DNA from: Gammaproteobacteria bacterium
Lineage (GTDB): Bacteria; Pseudomonadota; Gammaproteobacteria; JADZEE01
Direction: 5' to 3'
Assembly: GCA_020850735.1 (NCBI GenBank)
Contig: JADZEE010000001.1
Coordinates: 186,001 to 250,000, forward strand
DNA length: 64,000 bases
Shown here: positions 17,564-26,401 of the stretch, in pieces
How positions within the stretch are numbered: the stretch's first letter is position 1
Layout of the letters: each line of letters begins with the position of its first letter
Translations under genes and position numbers: made by a program
The notes under the pieces: model-generated
What the model was told of the DNA's origin: nothing
Database searches by the model: none
Seen by the model: the letters and a program-made list of their open reading frames with translations, nothing else

Positions 17564-20485
17564 TTGAACAGCGCGACGCCCCGGAGCCTGACCGAACCGC
17601 CTTTCGAGCGCGTACGCAGCGCACGCGTGGAGTCGCTGAACGTCGACTTCGAGGAATACGTCCACCGCCGCACCGGCGCGCGTCACTTCCACCTGCGCGC
17701 CGAAGACTCCAACAACGCCTTCATGGTGGCGCTGCCGACCGTGCCGCAGGACTCCACCGGCGTTGCGCACATTCTCGAGCATACGACGCTGTGTGGCAGC
17801 GAACGCTACCCGGTGCGCGATCCGTTCTTCATGATGCTGCGCCGTTCGCTCAATACCTTCATGAACGCGTTCACCTCGAGCGACACCACGGCCTACCCCT
17901 TTGCGACGCAGAATCGCAAGGATTTCGACAACCTGCTCGCGGTGTATCTGGACGCAGTATTCTTCCCGCGCCTCGACCCGCTCGACTTCGCCCAGGAAGG
18001 GCATCGGATCGAGATCGACGACGACGCGCCGGACGGTCCGCTCGTATACAAGGGCGTGGTCTACAACGAGATGAAGGGCGCAATGAGCGCGCCCGTCGCC
18101 CGGCTTTGGCACGCTCTGGCCGGACAGCTGTTTCCGACCACGACCTATCACTGGAATTCCGGTGGTGATCCGCAGGTGATACCGACGCTCAGCTACGAGC
18201 AGCTCAAGCGCTTTCACGCGCGGCACTATCACCCGTCCAACGCGATTTTCTTCACCTACGGGGACTTCCCGGTCGAGGAGCATCAGCGCCACATCGAGCA
18301 ATTCGCGCTGGCGCGGTTCGACGCGCGCCCGATCGACGTCAGCATTCCGGACGAGCATCGTTATCGCGAACCGCAGCGCCACGAGCTCACCTACGCCGTC
18401 GACGCCGACGAGGGAATCGAGGAACGTACCCATGTCGTCATCGGCTGGTTGCTCGGACGCAGCAACGACGTACGGGCGGCGATGCGTGCGCGGCTGCTCG
18501 AGGCCGTGCTGTTGCAGGACAGCGCGGCGCCGCTGCGTCTGGCGCTGGAGACCACGCAGCTCGGCAAGGCCCCGTCGGAGTTGTGCGGGCTCGACGACGC
18601 GGCGCGCGAGGCCGTGTTTGCGTGCGGCCTGGAAGGCGCCGAGCCGCAGCGGGCCGACGCCATCGAGGCGCTCGTGCTGGACGTGCTCGAACGGGTGGCG
18701 CGCGACGGGGTTGCGCAGGAGGATCTGGAGGCGGCGCTGCACCAGATGGAGCTGGCCCAGCGCGAGGTCTCCAGCCGCTATCCCTACGGGCTGCAGCTCA
18801 TGCAGCGCATGCTGCCCGCGACCGTGCACGGTGGCGATCCGCTCGCCGAGCTCGACGTCGACGGCGTGCTCGAGGAGCTGCGCGGCGAAATCGGTCAGGC
18901 TGGCTTCGTTCAGAATCTGGTTCGCGCGCTGCTGCTCGACAATCCGCACCGGGTCCGCGTGACCATGCGTCCGGATCCGCAGTGCGCCGCGCGCGAGCAG
19001 GCCGAAGAGCAGCAGCGGCTGGCCGCCATCGCGGCATCGATGGATGCTGCCGGACGCGAGCAGATCCGCGCCCGGACCCGGGCGCTCGCGGCCCGCCAGG
19101 CCCAGGAGGACGATCCGGACGTGCTGCCGAAAGTCGGTCTGGCCGACGTCCCCGCCGACATCCGCATCGCCACGGGTGTCGATCGGCAGCTGCCCGCCGG
19201 GCGTTCGACCTGGTACACCGCGGGCACGAACGGTCTCGTCCACGAGCAGCTCGTGGTCGCCCTGCCGGCGCTGGACGCCGAGGAGACTGCGGCACTGGCG
19301 CTCTACTGGAGCTTCGTCAGCGAGCTCGGCTGCGGCGGCGCCGATTACCTGGCGATGCAGGCTCGCCAGACCCGCACCGGGCACCTGAGCGCGCAGGTGT
19401 CCCTGCGCGCGGCCACGGACAATGCGCGCCGGCTGAGCGGCTTTTTCGTACTCGGCGGCGAAGGTCTGACGCGTAATCACGCCGCCCTCGCCGAACTCAT
19501 GCGCGACACTTACACGACGCTGCGCTTCGATGAGCTGCAGCGCCTGCGCGAGTTGGTCGCACAGACCCGCGCCGATGCCGAAGCGGCGGTGACCGGGCGC
19601 GGGCACAGCCTCGCCATGCTGGCGGCGACGCGCGGGCTGAGCCCGGTGGCGCGCCTTTACCACATCTGGAACGGCCTGGAGGCGGTACAGACCGTGAAAC
19701 AGCTGGACAAGTCCCTGGCCGGCAACGGCGCCCAGGAGGCGTTCGCAGCGCTGCTCGCCCGCGTGCATGCGAAGCTGCTCGGGTCGCCGCGCGAGCTGGT
19801 CATCGTCAGCGAAGCGGCGCCACAGGACGAAATCGCCGCCGCGCTGGCGCAGATCTGGCCGGCGCCCGGCGCCGCTGATCCCGGCCCGTTCGCGCCCGAG
19901 TGGGAAACCGCGCAGGTTACGGAAGCGTGGTCGACCAGTACCCAGGTGAACTTCTGCGCCCGCGCCTATCCCGCGGTGCCTGCCGATCATCCCGATGCGG
20001 CCGCGTTCGCGGTGCTCGGTCATTTTCTGCGCGACGGTATCCTGCATCGTGCCATCCGCGAGCAGGGTGGCGCCTACGGCGGCGGCGCGGCCTACGACTC
20101 CGATTCCGCGAGCCTGCGTTTCTACTCCTACCGCGACCCGCGCCTCGCCGAGACGCTGGCGGATTTCGACCGTGCACTCGACTGGATCCAGGGTAAACAT
20201 CCGTTCCGGCGCGTGGAGGAGGCCATACTCGGCGTGATCAAGGATCTGGACCAGCCGTCCTCGCCGGCGGGGGAGGCGCTGCGCGCCTACTTCGACCGGC
20301 GTCACGGACGAACGCGGGAATTCCGTCTGCGGTTCCGCCAGCGGGTGCTCGCCACCACGATCGAGGATCTGCAACGCGTGGCCGCGACCTATCTGCTGCC
20401 GGCACGCGCCAGCACGGCGGTGATCGGCAGCCGCGACAGCCTGGACTGCGCTGCGCAGCTGGGCCTCACGGTGCGCGCGCTGTAA
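17564..20485 (+). CDS. M16C metallopeptidase, presequence-protease (PreP)-like
   Basis: The protein has 973 residues from a TTG at 17564 with GAAGGAG 8 bases before it; no ATG is better placed. The zinc site HILEH (69-73) is the inverted HxxEH of M16 peptidases, with a distal Glu in VVYNEMKGAMS. The early D-S-N-N-AF...PT.P.DSTG.AHILEHT.LCGS pattern and the large single-chain architecture (four ~250-residue repeats) match the M16C PreP branch, which degrades peptides in a closed chamber. There is no signal peptide, so a cytoplasmic peptide-clearing role is inferred. It is tightly coupled to trxB. A very long antisense frame opposite it is a composition artefact. Confidence 0.9.
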   Translation: MNSATPRSLTEPPFERVRSARVESLNVDFEEYVHRRTGARHFHLRAEDSNNAFMVALPTVPQDSTGVAHILEHTTLCGSERYPVRDPFFMMLRRSLNTFMNAFTSSDTTAYPFATQNRKDFDNLLAVYLDAVFFPRLDPLDFAQEGHRIEIDDDAPDGPLVYKGVVYNEMKGAMSAPVARLWHALAGQLFPTTTYHWNSGGDPQVIPTLSYEQLKRFHARHYHPSNAIFFTYGDFPVEEHQRHIEQFALARFDARPIDVSIPDEHRYREPQRHELTYAVDADEGIEERTHVVIGWLLGRSNDVRAAMRARLLEAVLLQDSAAPLRLALETTQLGKAPSELCGLDDAAREAVFACGLEGAEPQRADAIEALVLDVLERVARDGVAQEDLEAALHQMELAQREVSSRYPYGLQLMQRMLPATVHGGDPLAELDVDGVLEELRGEIGQAGFVQNLVRALLLDNPHRVRVTMRPDPQCAAREQAEEQQRLAAIAASMDAAGREQIRARTRALAARQAQEDDPDVLPKVGLADVPADIRIATGVDRQLPAGRSTWYTAGTNGLVHEQLVVALPALDAEETAALALYWSFVSELGCGGADYLAMQARQTRTGHLSAQVSLRAATDNARRLSGFFVLGGEGLTRNHAALAELMRDTYTTLRFDELQRLRELVAQTRADAEAAVTGRGHSLAMLAATRGLSPVARLYHIWNGLEAVQTVKQLDKSLAGNGAQEAFAALLARVHAKLLGSPRELVIVSEAAPQDEIAAALAQIWPAPGAADPGPFAPEWETAQVTEAWSTSTQVNFCARAYPAVPADHPDAAAFAVLGHFLRDGILHRAIREQGGAYGGGAAYDSDSASLRFYSYRDPRLAETLADFDRALDWIQGKHPFRRVEEAILGVIKDLDQPSSPAGEALRAYFDRRHGRTREFRLRFRQRVLATTIEDLQRVAATYLLPARASTAVIGSRDSLDCAAQLGLTVRAL

Positions 20486-20569
20486 CCGCGCGGGCAGGTC
20501 GGCGCCGAGGCTGCGTTCGCGCCCGTCTGCCTGCTATCCTTGCCGCAGGCAGATGGCCGGTACGCGGGG

Positions 20570-21007
20570 ATGGACATCAAGTTTGCCGAGGGCGCGGCAG
20601 GATACCACGAGGCGCGTGAGCTCAAGGACATGACGCGCTGCGTCGTGGAGAACACGGTGTCGGGCTCGCACGACCGCCAGTTGCTCGACTACCTCGAGCG
20701 GACCGCCTCGGCGCTGCTCGAGCGTCCGGAATTCGAATCACTGCGCCGGGACGAACCGCCGCCGGTCGAGGACCGGCCGCCGTGGCGCCGCCTCGGGGCT
20801 TGGCTGCGGCAGGCATTCGGGCCGAGCCGGCGCGAGCTGGCCATGGCCCGCCAGCGCAGCGAAGCCCTCGCCCGGGCGGAGCGCGCAGAACGATCCGCCT
20901 TCGAGGCACTGGCCGAAACCGCCCGCGTCGGGCGCGAGCGCGACGAGGCGCTGCAACGGCTTGCCGAGCTGCAAGCGCGACTCGAGGGCTCGGCCGGCGC
21001 CGACTGA
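20570..21007 (+). CDS. Hypothetical coiled-coil protein next to the dispersed repeat
   Basis: The protein has 145 residues from the ATG at 20570. The N-terminal half begins MDIKFAEGAAGYHEARELK and is mixed; the segment PPWRRLGAWLRQAFGPSRREL is followed by an Arg/Ala/Glu-rich coiled coil to the end. There is no signal, no cysteine pair and no known motif. It follows the M16 gene at 84 bases, possibly in the same transcript. Its stop codon lies at the start of the dispersed repeat (about 21004 onward). Coding is supported by codon bias and a clean stop, but the family is unknown to me. Confidence 0.6.
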   Translation: MDIKFAEGAAGYHEARELKDMTRCVVENTVSGSHDRQLLDYLERTASALLERPEFESLRRDEPPPVEDRPPWRRLGAWLRQAFGPSRRELAMARQRSEALARAERAERSAFEALAETARVGRERDEALQRLAELQARLEGSAGAD

Positions 21008-21036
21008 GCGCTCGAGAAACCATCAACGCGCCTGCT

Positions 21037-21188
21037 GCGACGGCCCCTGGACGCCCCTGGCGGCGTTGGGGACCCCCGGTATCGTTTCCGCAGGCCCGCT
21101 ACGCGCACGATTTTGTGCACCCCCGCGCCTGGCCAGGAACGCCCGGGAACCGTCTCGCTACGGCGGGGGACTGTTGCACGAGCTCTGA
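21037..21188 (+). repeat. Dispersed ~150-bp repeat, copy 1
   Basis: This segment matches 56223-56375 in the same orientation, with roughly nine of ten bases identical by eye and one 1-base gap. Shared blocks include GACGGCCCCTGGACGCCCCT, TCGTTTCCGCAGGCCCGCT, the run through GCACCCCCGCGCCTGGCC, and GGAACCGTCTCGCTACGGCG. Weaker similarity extends left to the preceding stop codon at 21004-21008 (CTGAG in both copies). Both copies end at GAGCTCTG. No transposase, clear terminal repeats or convincing frame are visible, so it is a small non-autonomous or structural repeat of unknown kind. Confidence 0.85.
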
Positions 21189-21201
21189 GTAACCGTCGCC
21201 A

Positions 21202-22686
21202 TCACGGCGACGCCCGTGCGAAATAGCGTGACACGAGGTCGGGCGCGTCGAAGTGCCGCTGGCCCACGAACGCGGTCGCATGCTGCCCCCACTGGCGCAT
21301 CGCTCCCGCTGATCGGATCCCCATGGGCCACAGCAGCCAGCGTTCCGCCCGCTCGGTCCCCGCCACCAGGCCCGCCGGTCCGAACAGGCTGCGCCGTGCG
21401 CCCGCCGGCGTCTCGAGCGAGCGCAGGAGGTCGTAGTCGGCGATGACGTAGTCCACGGTCCGATCCCCCGCGGCTGCGGTGTCCAGGCGCACGACGTAGT
21501 GCGTCCCGTGGGCGAGGTGCAAGACCAGCCTCTGCCCGGGCGCCGGCAGCGGCGCACGTTGCGGGATCCACAGCGGTTCTTCCGCCGGTCCGTCAGGCAC
21601 GGTGCGTTCCAGCCGTGGCCCGGGAAAGAACATGTGATAACAGCCGCAGTTGTGCATGGTCTCGATCAGCAGCGGCGTACCGTCCGTGTCCACGGTCACG
21701 CGCATGGTAATGCCGTCGAGGCGGCCGCCGAGCAGGTCGAGGCTGCCATGCGGGGGACGCGCAGCGAACCACACCACGTAGTTGAGCTGGGCGAGCACCG
21801 CGTCGCCGAAGCGCGCATGCGACAGCAGCCGGTACACGGTGGGCCGGCCGGGATCGACGTCGGGCAGCCCCTCGCGGGTCCATAGGGGCGCGCCGATGCG
21901 GTCGGCCGCCGTCGCGACGTCGACGACCAGCCGCGGTGCGAACAGCGCGAACAGCCGCGCCAGCGCGGCACCGCGCGGGCGCGGTACGCCGAGCGCGTCG
22001 CGCGCGGACGCCAGGATGTGCGCAACTTCTCCCGGTCCGGCCGGCGCCGCAGCGGGCGGCGCGAAGGCCAGGAGTTCTCCGGCGCGCGGCAGATCCGCCA
22101 GCGGCGTCGCGAATGTTCGGGTCGACCGGGCATGCAGGCGGGCCACGCCGCGCAGCACCGCCGCCCGCGTGAGCGGATACAGGCCGAGCAGCCGGCGGGT
22201 GGCATCGTAGGCTGCGGGTACCCGCGCGCCGGCGACCATGCGACGGGAATCGCCCTGCGCCCGCAGTGTCGCGGCACAGGCGTCCAGGCGCGCCGCCAGG
22301 GCGGCCCGGTCCATGCCCGCGGTCGCGGCGGTTCCGAACACGGCGTCAGGCAGATTGGCCAGTTCGATCCGGCGCGCCGTGCGGGCCAGCCCGGCGGCGG
22401 CATCCATCCAGGCTTCCAGGGCCGCGTCCTCCAGGGCTGCTCCGTGGTAGGAGGCGAGCAGGCGGTCGACCCGCAGGTAGGGCGCGCCCGCCACGTGCGC
22501 CGCCTGAGCGTCGCCGACGCCCGCGGCGGTGACGAGCCGGTCGAATGCGGCATAGATCGCGACGCAGTCGGCGGGCGTCGCCGGGGCGGCAGTGGAGGGT
22601 TTCGGTCCGGACAGGGCGCAGCCGTGCAGACACAGCGCGGCCATGCCGGCGAACAGGGTGCAGGTCGTGGCGCGGTGCCGGGTCAT
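21202..22686 (-). CDS. Large orphan lipoprotein, function unknown
   Basis: The protein has 494 residues. Signal peptide and lipobox (MAALCLHGC) predict lipidation at the Cys near residue 23. The mature chain is mostly helical to about residue 270, then becomes beta-rich with the striking ETMHNCGCYHMFFPG (about 343-357), a compact His/Cys cluster that could bind a metal, and ends in an aromatic region with WLLWPMGIRSAG. I know no named family for it. It converges on the preceding coiled-coil gene with the repeat in between, and lies 52 bases downstream of the small exported protein on the same strand. Confidence 0.8.
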   Translation of the reverse strand: MTRHRATTCTLFAGMAALCLHGCALSGPKPSTAAPATPADCVAIYAAFDRLVTAAGVGDAQAAHVAGAPYLRVDRLLASYHGAALEDAALEAWMDAAAGLARTARRIELANLPDAVFGTAATAGMDRAALAARLDACAATLRAQGDSRRMVAGARVPAAYDATRRLLGLYPLTRAAVLRGVARLHARSTRTFATPLADLPRAGELLAFAPPAAAPAGPGEVAHILASARDALGVPRPRGAALARLFALFAPRLVVDVATAADRIGAPLWTREGLPDVDPGRPTVYRLLSHARFGDAVLAQLNYVVWFAARPPHGSLDLLGGRLDGITMRVTVDTDGTPLLIETMHNCGCYHMFFPGPRLERTVPDGPAEEPLWIPQRAPLPAPGQRLVLHLAHGTHYVVRLDTAAAGDRTVDYVIADYDLLRSLETPAGARRSLFGPAGLVAGTERAERWLLWPMGIRSAGAMRQWGQHATAFVGQRHFDAPDLVSRYFARASP

Positions 22687-22738
22687 GTCCCGGTTCGACC
22701 CGCACCCGCGCCCGGCGGTTCGCCTCAGAGGCGACCGG

Positions 22739-23164
22739 TCAGCGCAGATCGCACACGTCGATCTCGCCGAGCGCGGCGCCGGCGAGAGGCTCCACCGGCT
22801 CGTCGAGACGCGAGCGGTTGCCGTTCAGCCAGCGGACGAAGGCCGGCTGAAACGCCTGCGAGAACTCCTCCAGCGGTTTCACGCTGCGGATGTCGATCGG
22901 GCAGCGGCGGAACGGGTTCTCGGTGCCCGGTCCGGCGGTCTGCAGCGCGAACACCTCGCCGAGGAAGGGATTGTGGCAGGCCGGCTTGGCGACGTCGTCG
23001 CGGCTGCCACAGGCAGCTACGTAGTCCTGGCCGGTGACGATCCGAGCGCTGGCGGCGTCGCGCTTCTTGAAGCTCGGGAATACACGCTCCTGCGCATGCG
23101 CGCCGAGCGCCGCCACGAGCATCAGGGCGATGACTGCCGCGATCGTGCGGTTGCATCGGTGCAC
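22739..23164 (-). CDS. Small exported four-Cys protein, possibly Rap1a-like
   Basis: The GTG at 23164, with AGGGAGGA about 8 bases upstream, gives 141 residues starting with a signal peptide (AAVIALMLVAALGAHA). The mature part has four cysteines: YVAAC, KPAC, FRRC and IDVC. The pattern (C...C.NPFLGEVFAL...CPIDI....FVRWLNGNRSRLDEP......C) resembles the Rap1a/Tai layout seen in the gene at 7182, with SFIAGL replaced by PFLGEVFAL, but similarity is remote. It sits 50 bases downstream of folE on the same strand and may be read with it. Periplasmic location is inferred from the signal; function unknown. Confidence 0.6.
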   Translation of the reverse strand: MHRCNRTIAAVIALMLVAALGAHAQERVFPSFKKRDAASARIVTGQDYVAACGSRDDVAKPACHNPFLGEVFALQTAGPGTENPFRRCPIDIRSVKPLEEFSQAFQPAFVRWLNGNRSRLDEPVEPLAGAALGEIDVCDLR

Positions 23165-23214
23165 GGATCGGATCCTCCCTTCGGTACGACGTCCCGGATC
23201 GGGTCGTCCCGACA

Positions 23215-23754
23215 TCATCGCACGAGATTGAGAAATTCGGTACGCGTCGCTTCGTAGTGTCGAAAGATACCGAGCATGGCCGAGCTGACCATCTTCGAGG
23301 TCTGCTTCTCGACGCCGCGCATCATCATGCAAAGATGCTGCGCCTCGATGATGACGCCGACACCGTCCGGCTCAATCGCTTCCATGATGGCGCGGGCAAC
23401 CTGGTTGGTCAGCCGCTCCTGCACCTGCAGCCGGCGCGCATACATGTCGGCGATGCGGGCGAGCTTGCTCACGCCCAGAACCTTGCCGTTGGGCACGTAA
23501 CCGATGTGGCAGCGACCGAAGAACGGCAGCATGTGGTGTTCACAAAGGCTGAAGATTTCGATGTCCTTGACGATCACCATGTGATTCGCCTCGACCTCGA
23601 AGATCGCTCCGTTGACGATCTCGGCGAGACTGTGATGCATGCCCTGGGTCAGGAACTTCAGCGCCTTGGCGGCGCGCTCAGGTGTCTTGATCAGACCTTC
23701 GCGCTGCGGGTCCTCGCCGAGGTTCTCGAGTATCTGCCGGTAGAGATGATCCAT
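23215..23754 (-). CDS. folE: GTP cyclohydrolase I
   Basis: The product has 179 residues from the ATG at 23754, which has AGGAG 6 bases before it; a longer start at 23775 lacks a site. Zinc ligands are visible in [11 protein letters not shown] and in [11 protein letters not shown], and [19 protein letters not shown] is the conserved substrate pocket. It converts GTP to 7,8-dihydroneopterin triphosphate for folate, and for queuosine precursors (relevant because queA and tgt are in this window). It is cytoplasmic, a decamer in the family. A TACAAT-like -10 lies in the upstream gap. Confidence 0.95.
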   Translation of the reverse strand: MDHLYRQILENLGEDPQREGLIKTPERAAKALKFLTQGMHHSLAEIVNGAIFEVEANHMVIVKDIEIFSLCEHHMLPFFGRCHIGYVPNGKVLGVSKLARIADMYARRLQVQERLTNQVARAIMEAIEPDGVGVIIEAQHLCMMMRGVEKQTSKMVSSAMLGIFRHYEATRTEFLNLVR

Positions 23755-23877
23755 GTTCGCTCCTGTGCCGCTCACGGCATTACTCGGCGCCAGAGCATTG
23801 TACGGTCGCGGGCAAGCCGGGGCACTCGCGTGCTCTACCTTGCCCCGGCCGGTGCGGCGGAAGCGGTACCGGCAGGC

Positions 23878-24597
23878 TCAATGCGAGCCACCTTCGCCCG
23901 CGTCCTCACCCGCGGCGCCGCTCTCACCGCGCAGCGGTGGTTTACGCCCACGCACCCCGGGTCCGAAACGCTCCTGCAGCATCTCCAGATGCCGCCGATG
24001 GGTGATGACCAGTATCTCGTCGCCGCTGGCGAGGCGCGTGTCCGCGTCCGGCAGCAGCAGCTCATCGCCGCGATAGACGCAGAACGGGCGCGCGTCGTCG
24101 GGCAGCTGCAGTTCGGCAGGCGAAGCGAATGCCTCGCGGATCGTAAACGAGAACACACGCGCGTCGCCCTTGACCATCGCCGACAGCTCGAGCATGTCCT
24201 GCCCCTCGAACATGTCGGCGAGGTAGCGCCCGATGGCGACTGCGGGAACGATGGTATCGGTGAGGCCGAGCTCGATGCAGATGCGGTCGAAGTCAGCGTT
24301 CTTGATGCCGGTAACCACGCGCTTGAAACCCAGCGACCGGCCGACGAGGCTGGCGATGATATTGGCCTGATCGTTGTTCGTCAGGCAGAACAGGCAGTCG
24401 CTGTTGCCGGGATCGGCGTCGGCCAGCACGTCGGGGCGGGTACCGTCACCGTGCAGGAAGCCGACGTCCAGACGCTCCGAGAGCTCCTCGATGCGGGCCT
24501 TGTCCTGTTCGACCATGACGACATCATGTCCTCGCCCACGCAGGGTCTCTGCCGCAACGATGGCGAGCGTCGGCGTGCCGACGAAAACCGCGCGCAC
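23878..24597 (-). CDS. TrkA-family potassium uptake regulatory subunit
   Basis: The product has 239 residues starting with GTG at 24597. An N-terminal Rossmann-like TrkA-N domain (AVFVGTPTLAIVAAETL, with the glycine motif degenerate from GxGxxG) ends in VMVEQD, followed by FLHGDGTRPDVL and LTNNDQANIIAS typical of RCK domains. A TrkA-C domain covers about 135-220. It is a half-size TrkA/KtrA-like protein that gates a TrkH/KtrB channel in response to nucleotides. The trkH stop and this start are one base apart, so the two are translationally coupled. Confidence 0.88.
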   Translation of the reverse strand: MRAVFVGTPTLAIVAAETLRGRGHDVVMVEQDKARIEELSERLDVGFLHGDGTRPDVLADADPGNSDCLFCLTNNDQANIIASLVGRSLGFKRVVTGIKNADFDRICIELGLTDTIVPAVAIGRYLADMFEGQDMLELSAMVKGDARVFSFTIREAFASPAELQLPDDARPFCVYRGDELLLPDADTRLASGDEILVITHRRHLEMLQERFGPGVRGRKPPLRGESGAAGEDAGEGGSH

Positions 24598-24598
24598 C

Positions 24599-26059
24599 TC
24601 AGACCCGCCTCTGTCCGATCCAGGTGCGCGGATACAGCAGCACGAGCAAGGCGAAGATCTCCACCCGCCCCGCGAGCATGTCGAAGATCAGCACGACTTT
24701 CAGCGGCGCCGCCAGATCCGGCCCGGTAACACCCGCGCTGAGGCCAACGGTGCTGGTTGCCGAAACGACGTCGAACAGGGACGGCAGCGGCGGCTGCCCG
24801 TACGCGAGAAACGCGAGCCACGACAGCCCGATCACGGTGATGAACAGCGTGCTGATGACCAGCATCGGCACCACGTCGCCGGGCTCGATCACTCCACCGC
24901 GCAGGTGCGGCTGCAATACCGCGCGTCGCGGTGCGCAGGCGCGGCGAAGCTGGTGGCGGACGATCTCCATCATGGCGAGCAAACGCAGCGTCTTGATACC
25001 ACCCGCGGTCGATCCCGTGCAACCACCGATCAGCATGGCGAACAGCATGACGCCGAGCGCGATGGATGGCAACGCGCCGACCTCGAGCGTACTGAAGCCG
25101 GACGTCGTCTGCGCCGATACGCCCATGAACAGACCCGCCTGCAGCGCCTGCCGCCAATGCAAACCGCTGGCGAGCATGATCACGGTAATCGCCGCAGCGA
25201 CGGCCGCGGTCACGATGACCAGGGTGCGCACCTCGACGTCCCGCCACAGATCGGTGCGGCCCTCGACGAAGGTGCGACGGTACAAGGGCAGACCGATCGC
25301 GCAGGTGAAAGTCACCACCGTGACCGTGACCGCGGGCCAGGGCGTGGTGAACGCGGCGAGACTGCGATCGGTGGTCGCAAAGCCTCCGGTCGAGACGGCC
25401 GCGAACGTGTAGCTCAGGGCGGAGTAACCCTCGCCGGTGGCCAGCCACAGCGCCGCCGCGGCGACGAGTGTGATGCAGACGTAGATCTGCAGGACGCGGC
25501 GCGCGTGCGTGCGTGCGGTGACGGCGAGCGACTCCTCGTCGCCCCGGTCGAGCAGACGCGCCTCGATGCCCCTTTGTTCCGCCAGCACCGCCACCGACAG
25601 GACCGCGATGCCAAGCCCGCCGTACCACTGCAGCCACGCGCGCGCCAGCAGGATCGCGCGCGGCTTGCTGTCGACGTCGGTCAGCATGCTGAGCCCCGTC
25701 GTCGTCACTCCGGAGACGGCTTCGAACAGGGCGTCGAGGGCCGAGTCCGTCGCCGTCATCAGTGGCCATGTCATCATCGCCGCCGCCAAGATGAAAGTCA
25801 GCACGGTGATGACGAACGCCTCATTGCGCTGCAGGTCGGTTGGTGCGGCGACGCGCCCTAGCAGGAACGCGAGTGCCGCCACCAGCGCTGTCACCAGGGT
25901 GATGCGCCGGACGAGCTCGAATTCCTGATACACGACGCCGGCGGCCAGGGGTACCGCGCACAGCAGCACGAGCACGGCACCGATCTGGCCGAGATAGCGC
26001 GCAATCACCCGCGGCCGGACGGCGTACATCACGGCCGCGTCCGCGGCCCGGCCGCTCAT
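24599..26059 (-). CDS. TrkH-family potassium uptake membrane protein
   Basis: The product has 486 residues with about 10 membrane helices plus re-entrant pore loops. Selectivity-filter segments are visible: SGVTTTGLSML, SYTFAAVSTGGFATTD, AQTTSGFST and SATSTVGLSAG, one per repeat. GGCTGSTAGGIKT is the conserved TrkH/KtrB helix break. It forms the K+ translocating subunit with the TrkA protein encoded next. Start choice is uncertain: ATG at 26059 (used here) or ATG at 26029, and neither has a clear ribosome-binding site. The final VLLYPRTWIGQ is a typical C-terminal end. Confidence 0.92.
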   Translation of the reverse strand: MSGRAADAAVMYAVRPRVIARYLGQIGAVLVLLCAVPLAAGVVYQEFELVRRITLVTALVAALAFLLGRVAAPTDLQRNEAFVITVLTFILAAAMMTWPLMTATDSALDALFEAVSGVTTTGLSMLTDVDSKPRAILLARAWLQWYGGLGIAVLSVAVLAEQRGIEARLLDRGDEESLAVTARTHARRVLQIYVCITLVAAAALWLATGEGYSALSYTFAAVSTGGFATTDRSLAAFTTPWPAVTVTVVTFTCAIGLPLYRRTFVEGRTDLWRDVEVRTLVIVTAAVAAAITVIMLASGLHWRQALQAGLFMGVSAQTTSGFSTLEVGALPSIALGVMLFAMLIGGCTGSTAGGIKTLRLLAMMEIVRHQLRRACAPRRAVLQPHLRGGVIEPGDVVPMLVISTLFITVIGLSWLAFLAYGQPPLPSLFDVVSATSTVGLSAGVTGPDLAAPLKVVLIFDMLAGRVEIFALLVLLYPRTWIGQRRV

Positions 26060-26401
26060 GGCGTACGGCCGCAGCCGCGCTCGGCGGTGACGACGGCGCT
26101 TTGATGCCCGGGCCGGGCGCCGGGGCTGAAAGCCGGTGATTGCAGCGGCGGTTTGGCTCGACGGCTCACGCGCGCTCCGGGTCCGTGTGCCCGCCGGGGT
26201 GGCGGTACCGGGAGGAGGTTGGCGGCCGGCGCTGCGGCTGTCAACGTGGCGTGCGCCACGCGCCCCGGTTCCGGTCGCAGCGCCGCGGACACACTGGGAT
26301 CTCTGCTATCTTGTCGCGCCTCGGCTCCGCGGGGGTTAGGAAACACGGGCGGTGGCCTCGTTCGTGGACGTGGCCCGTGGACCGGTGGAGGGCACTCGAG
26401 C
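26060..26401. other. 342-base divergent intergenic region
   Basis: GC-rich gap between trkH (leftward) and the acyl-CoA dehydrogenase (rightward). It contains a 7-base inverted repeat CGTGGCG-TG-CGCCACG at 26245-26260 and, further right, an extended -10-like TGCTATCTT at 26304-26312, about 90 bases before the dehydrogenase start. The inverted repeat lies where a repressor could block that promoter, for example a fatty-acid-responsive TetR-type regulator, but this is a guess. No gene is supported here. Confidence 0.4.

Noticed and set aside
24381-25769. A 462-residue minus-strand frame overlapping trkA/trkH in another frame.
   Set aside because: TrkH filter motifs and TrkA domains are intact in the chosen frames; this one is Arg/His-rich noise.
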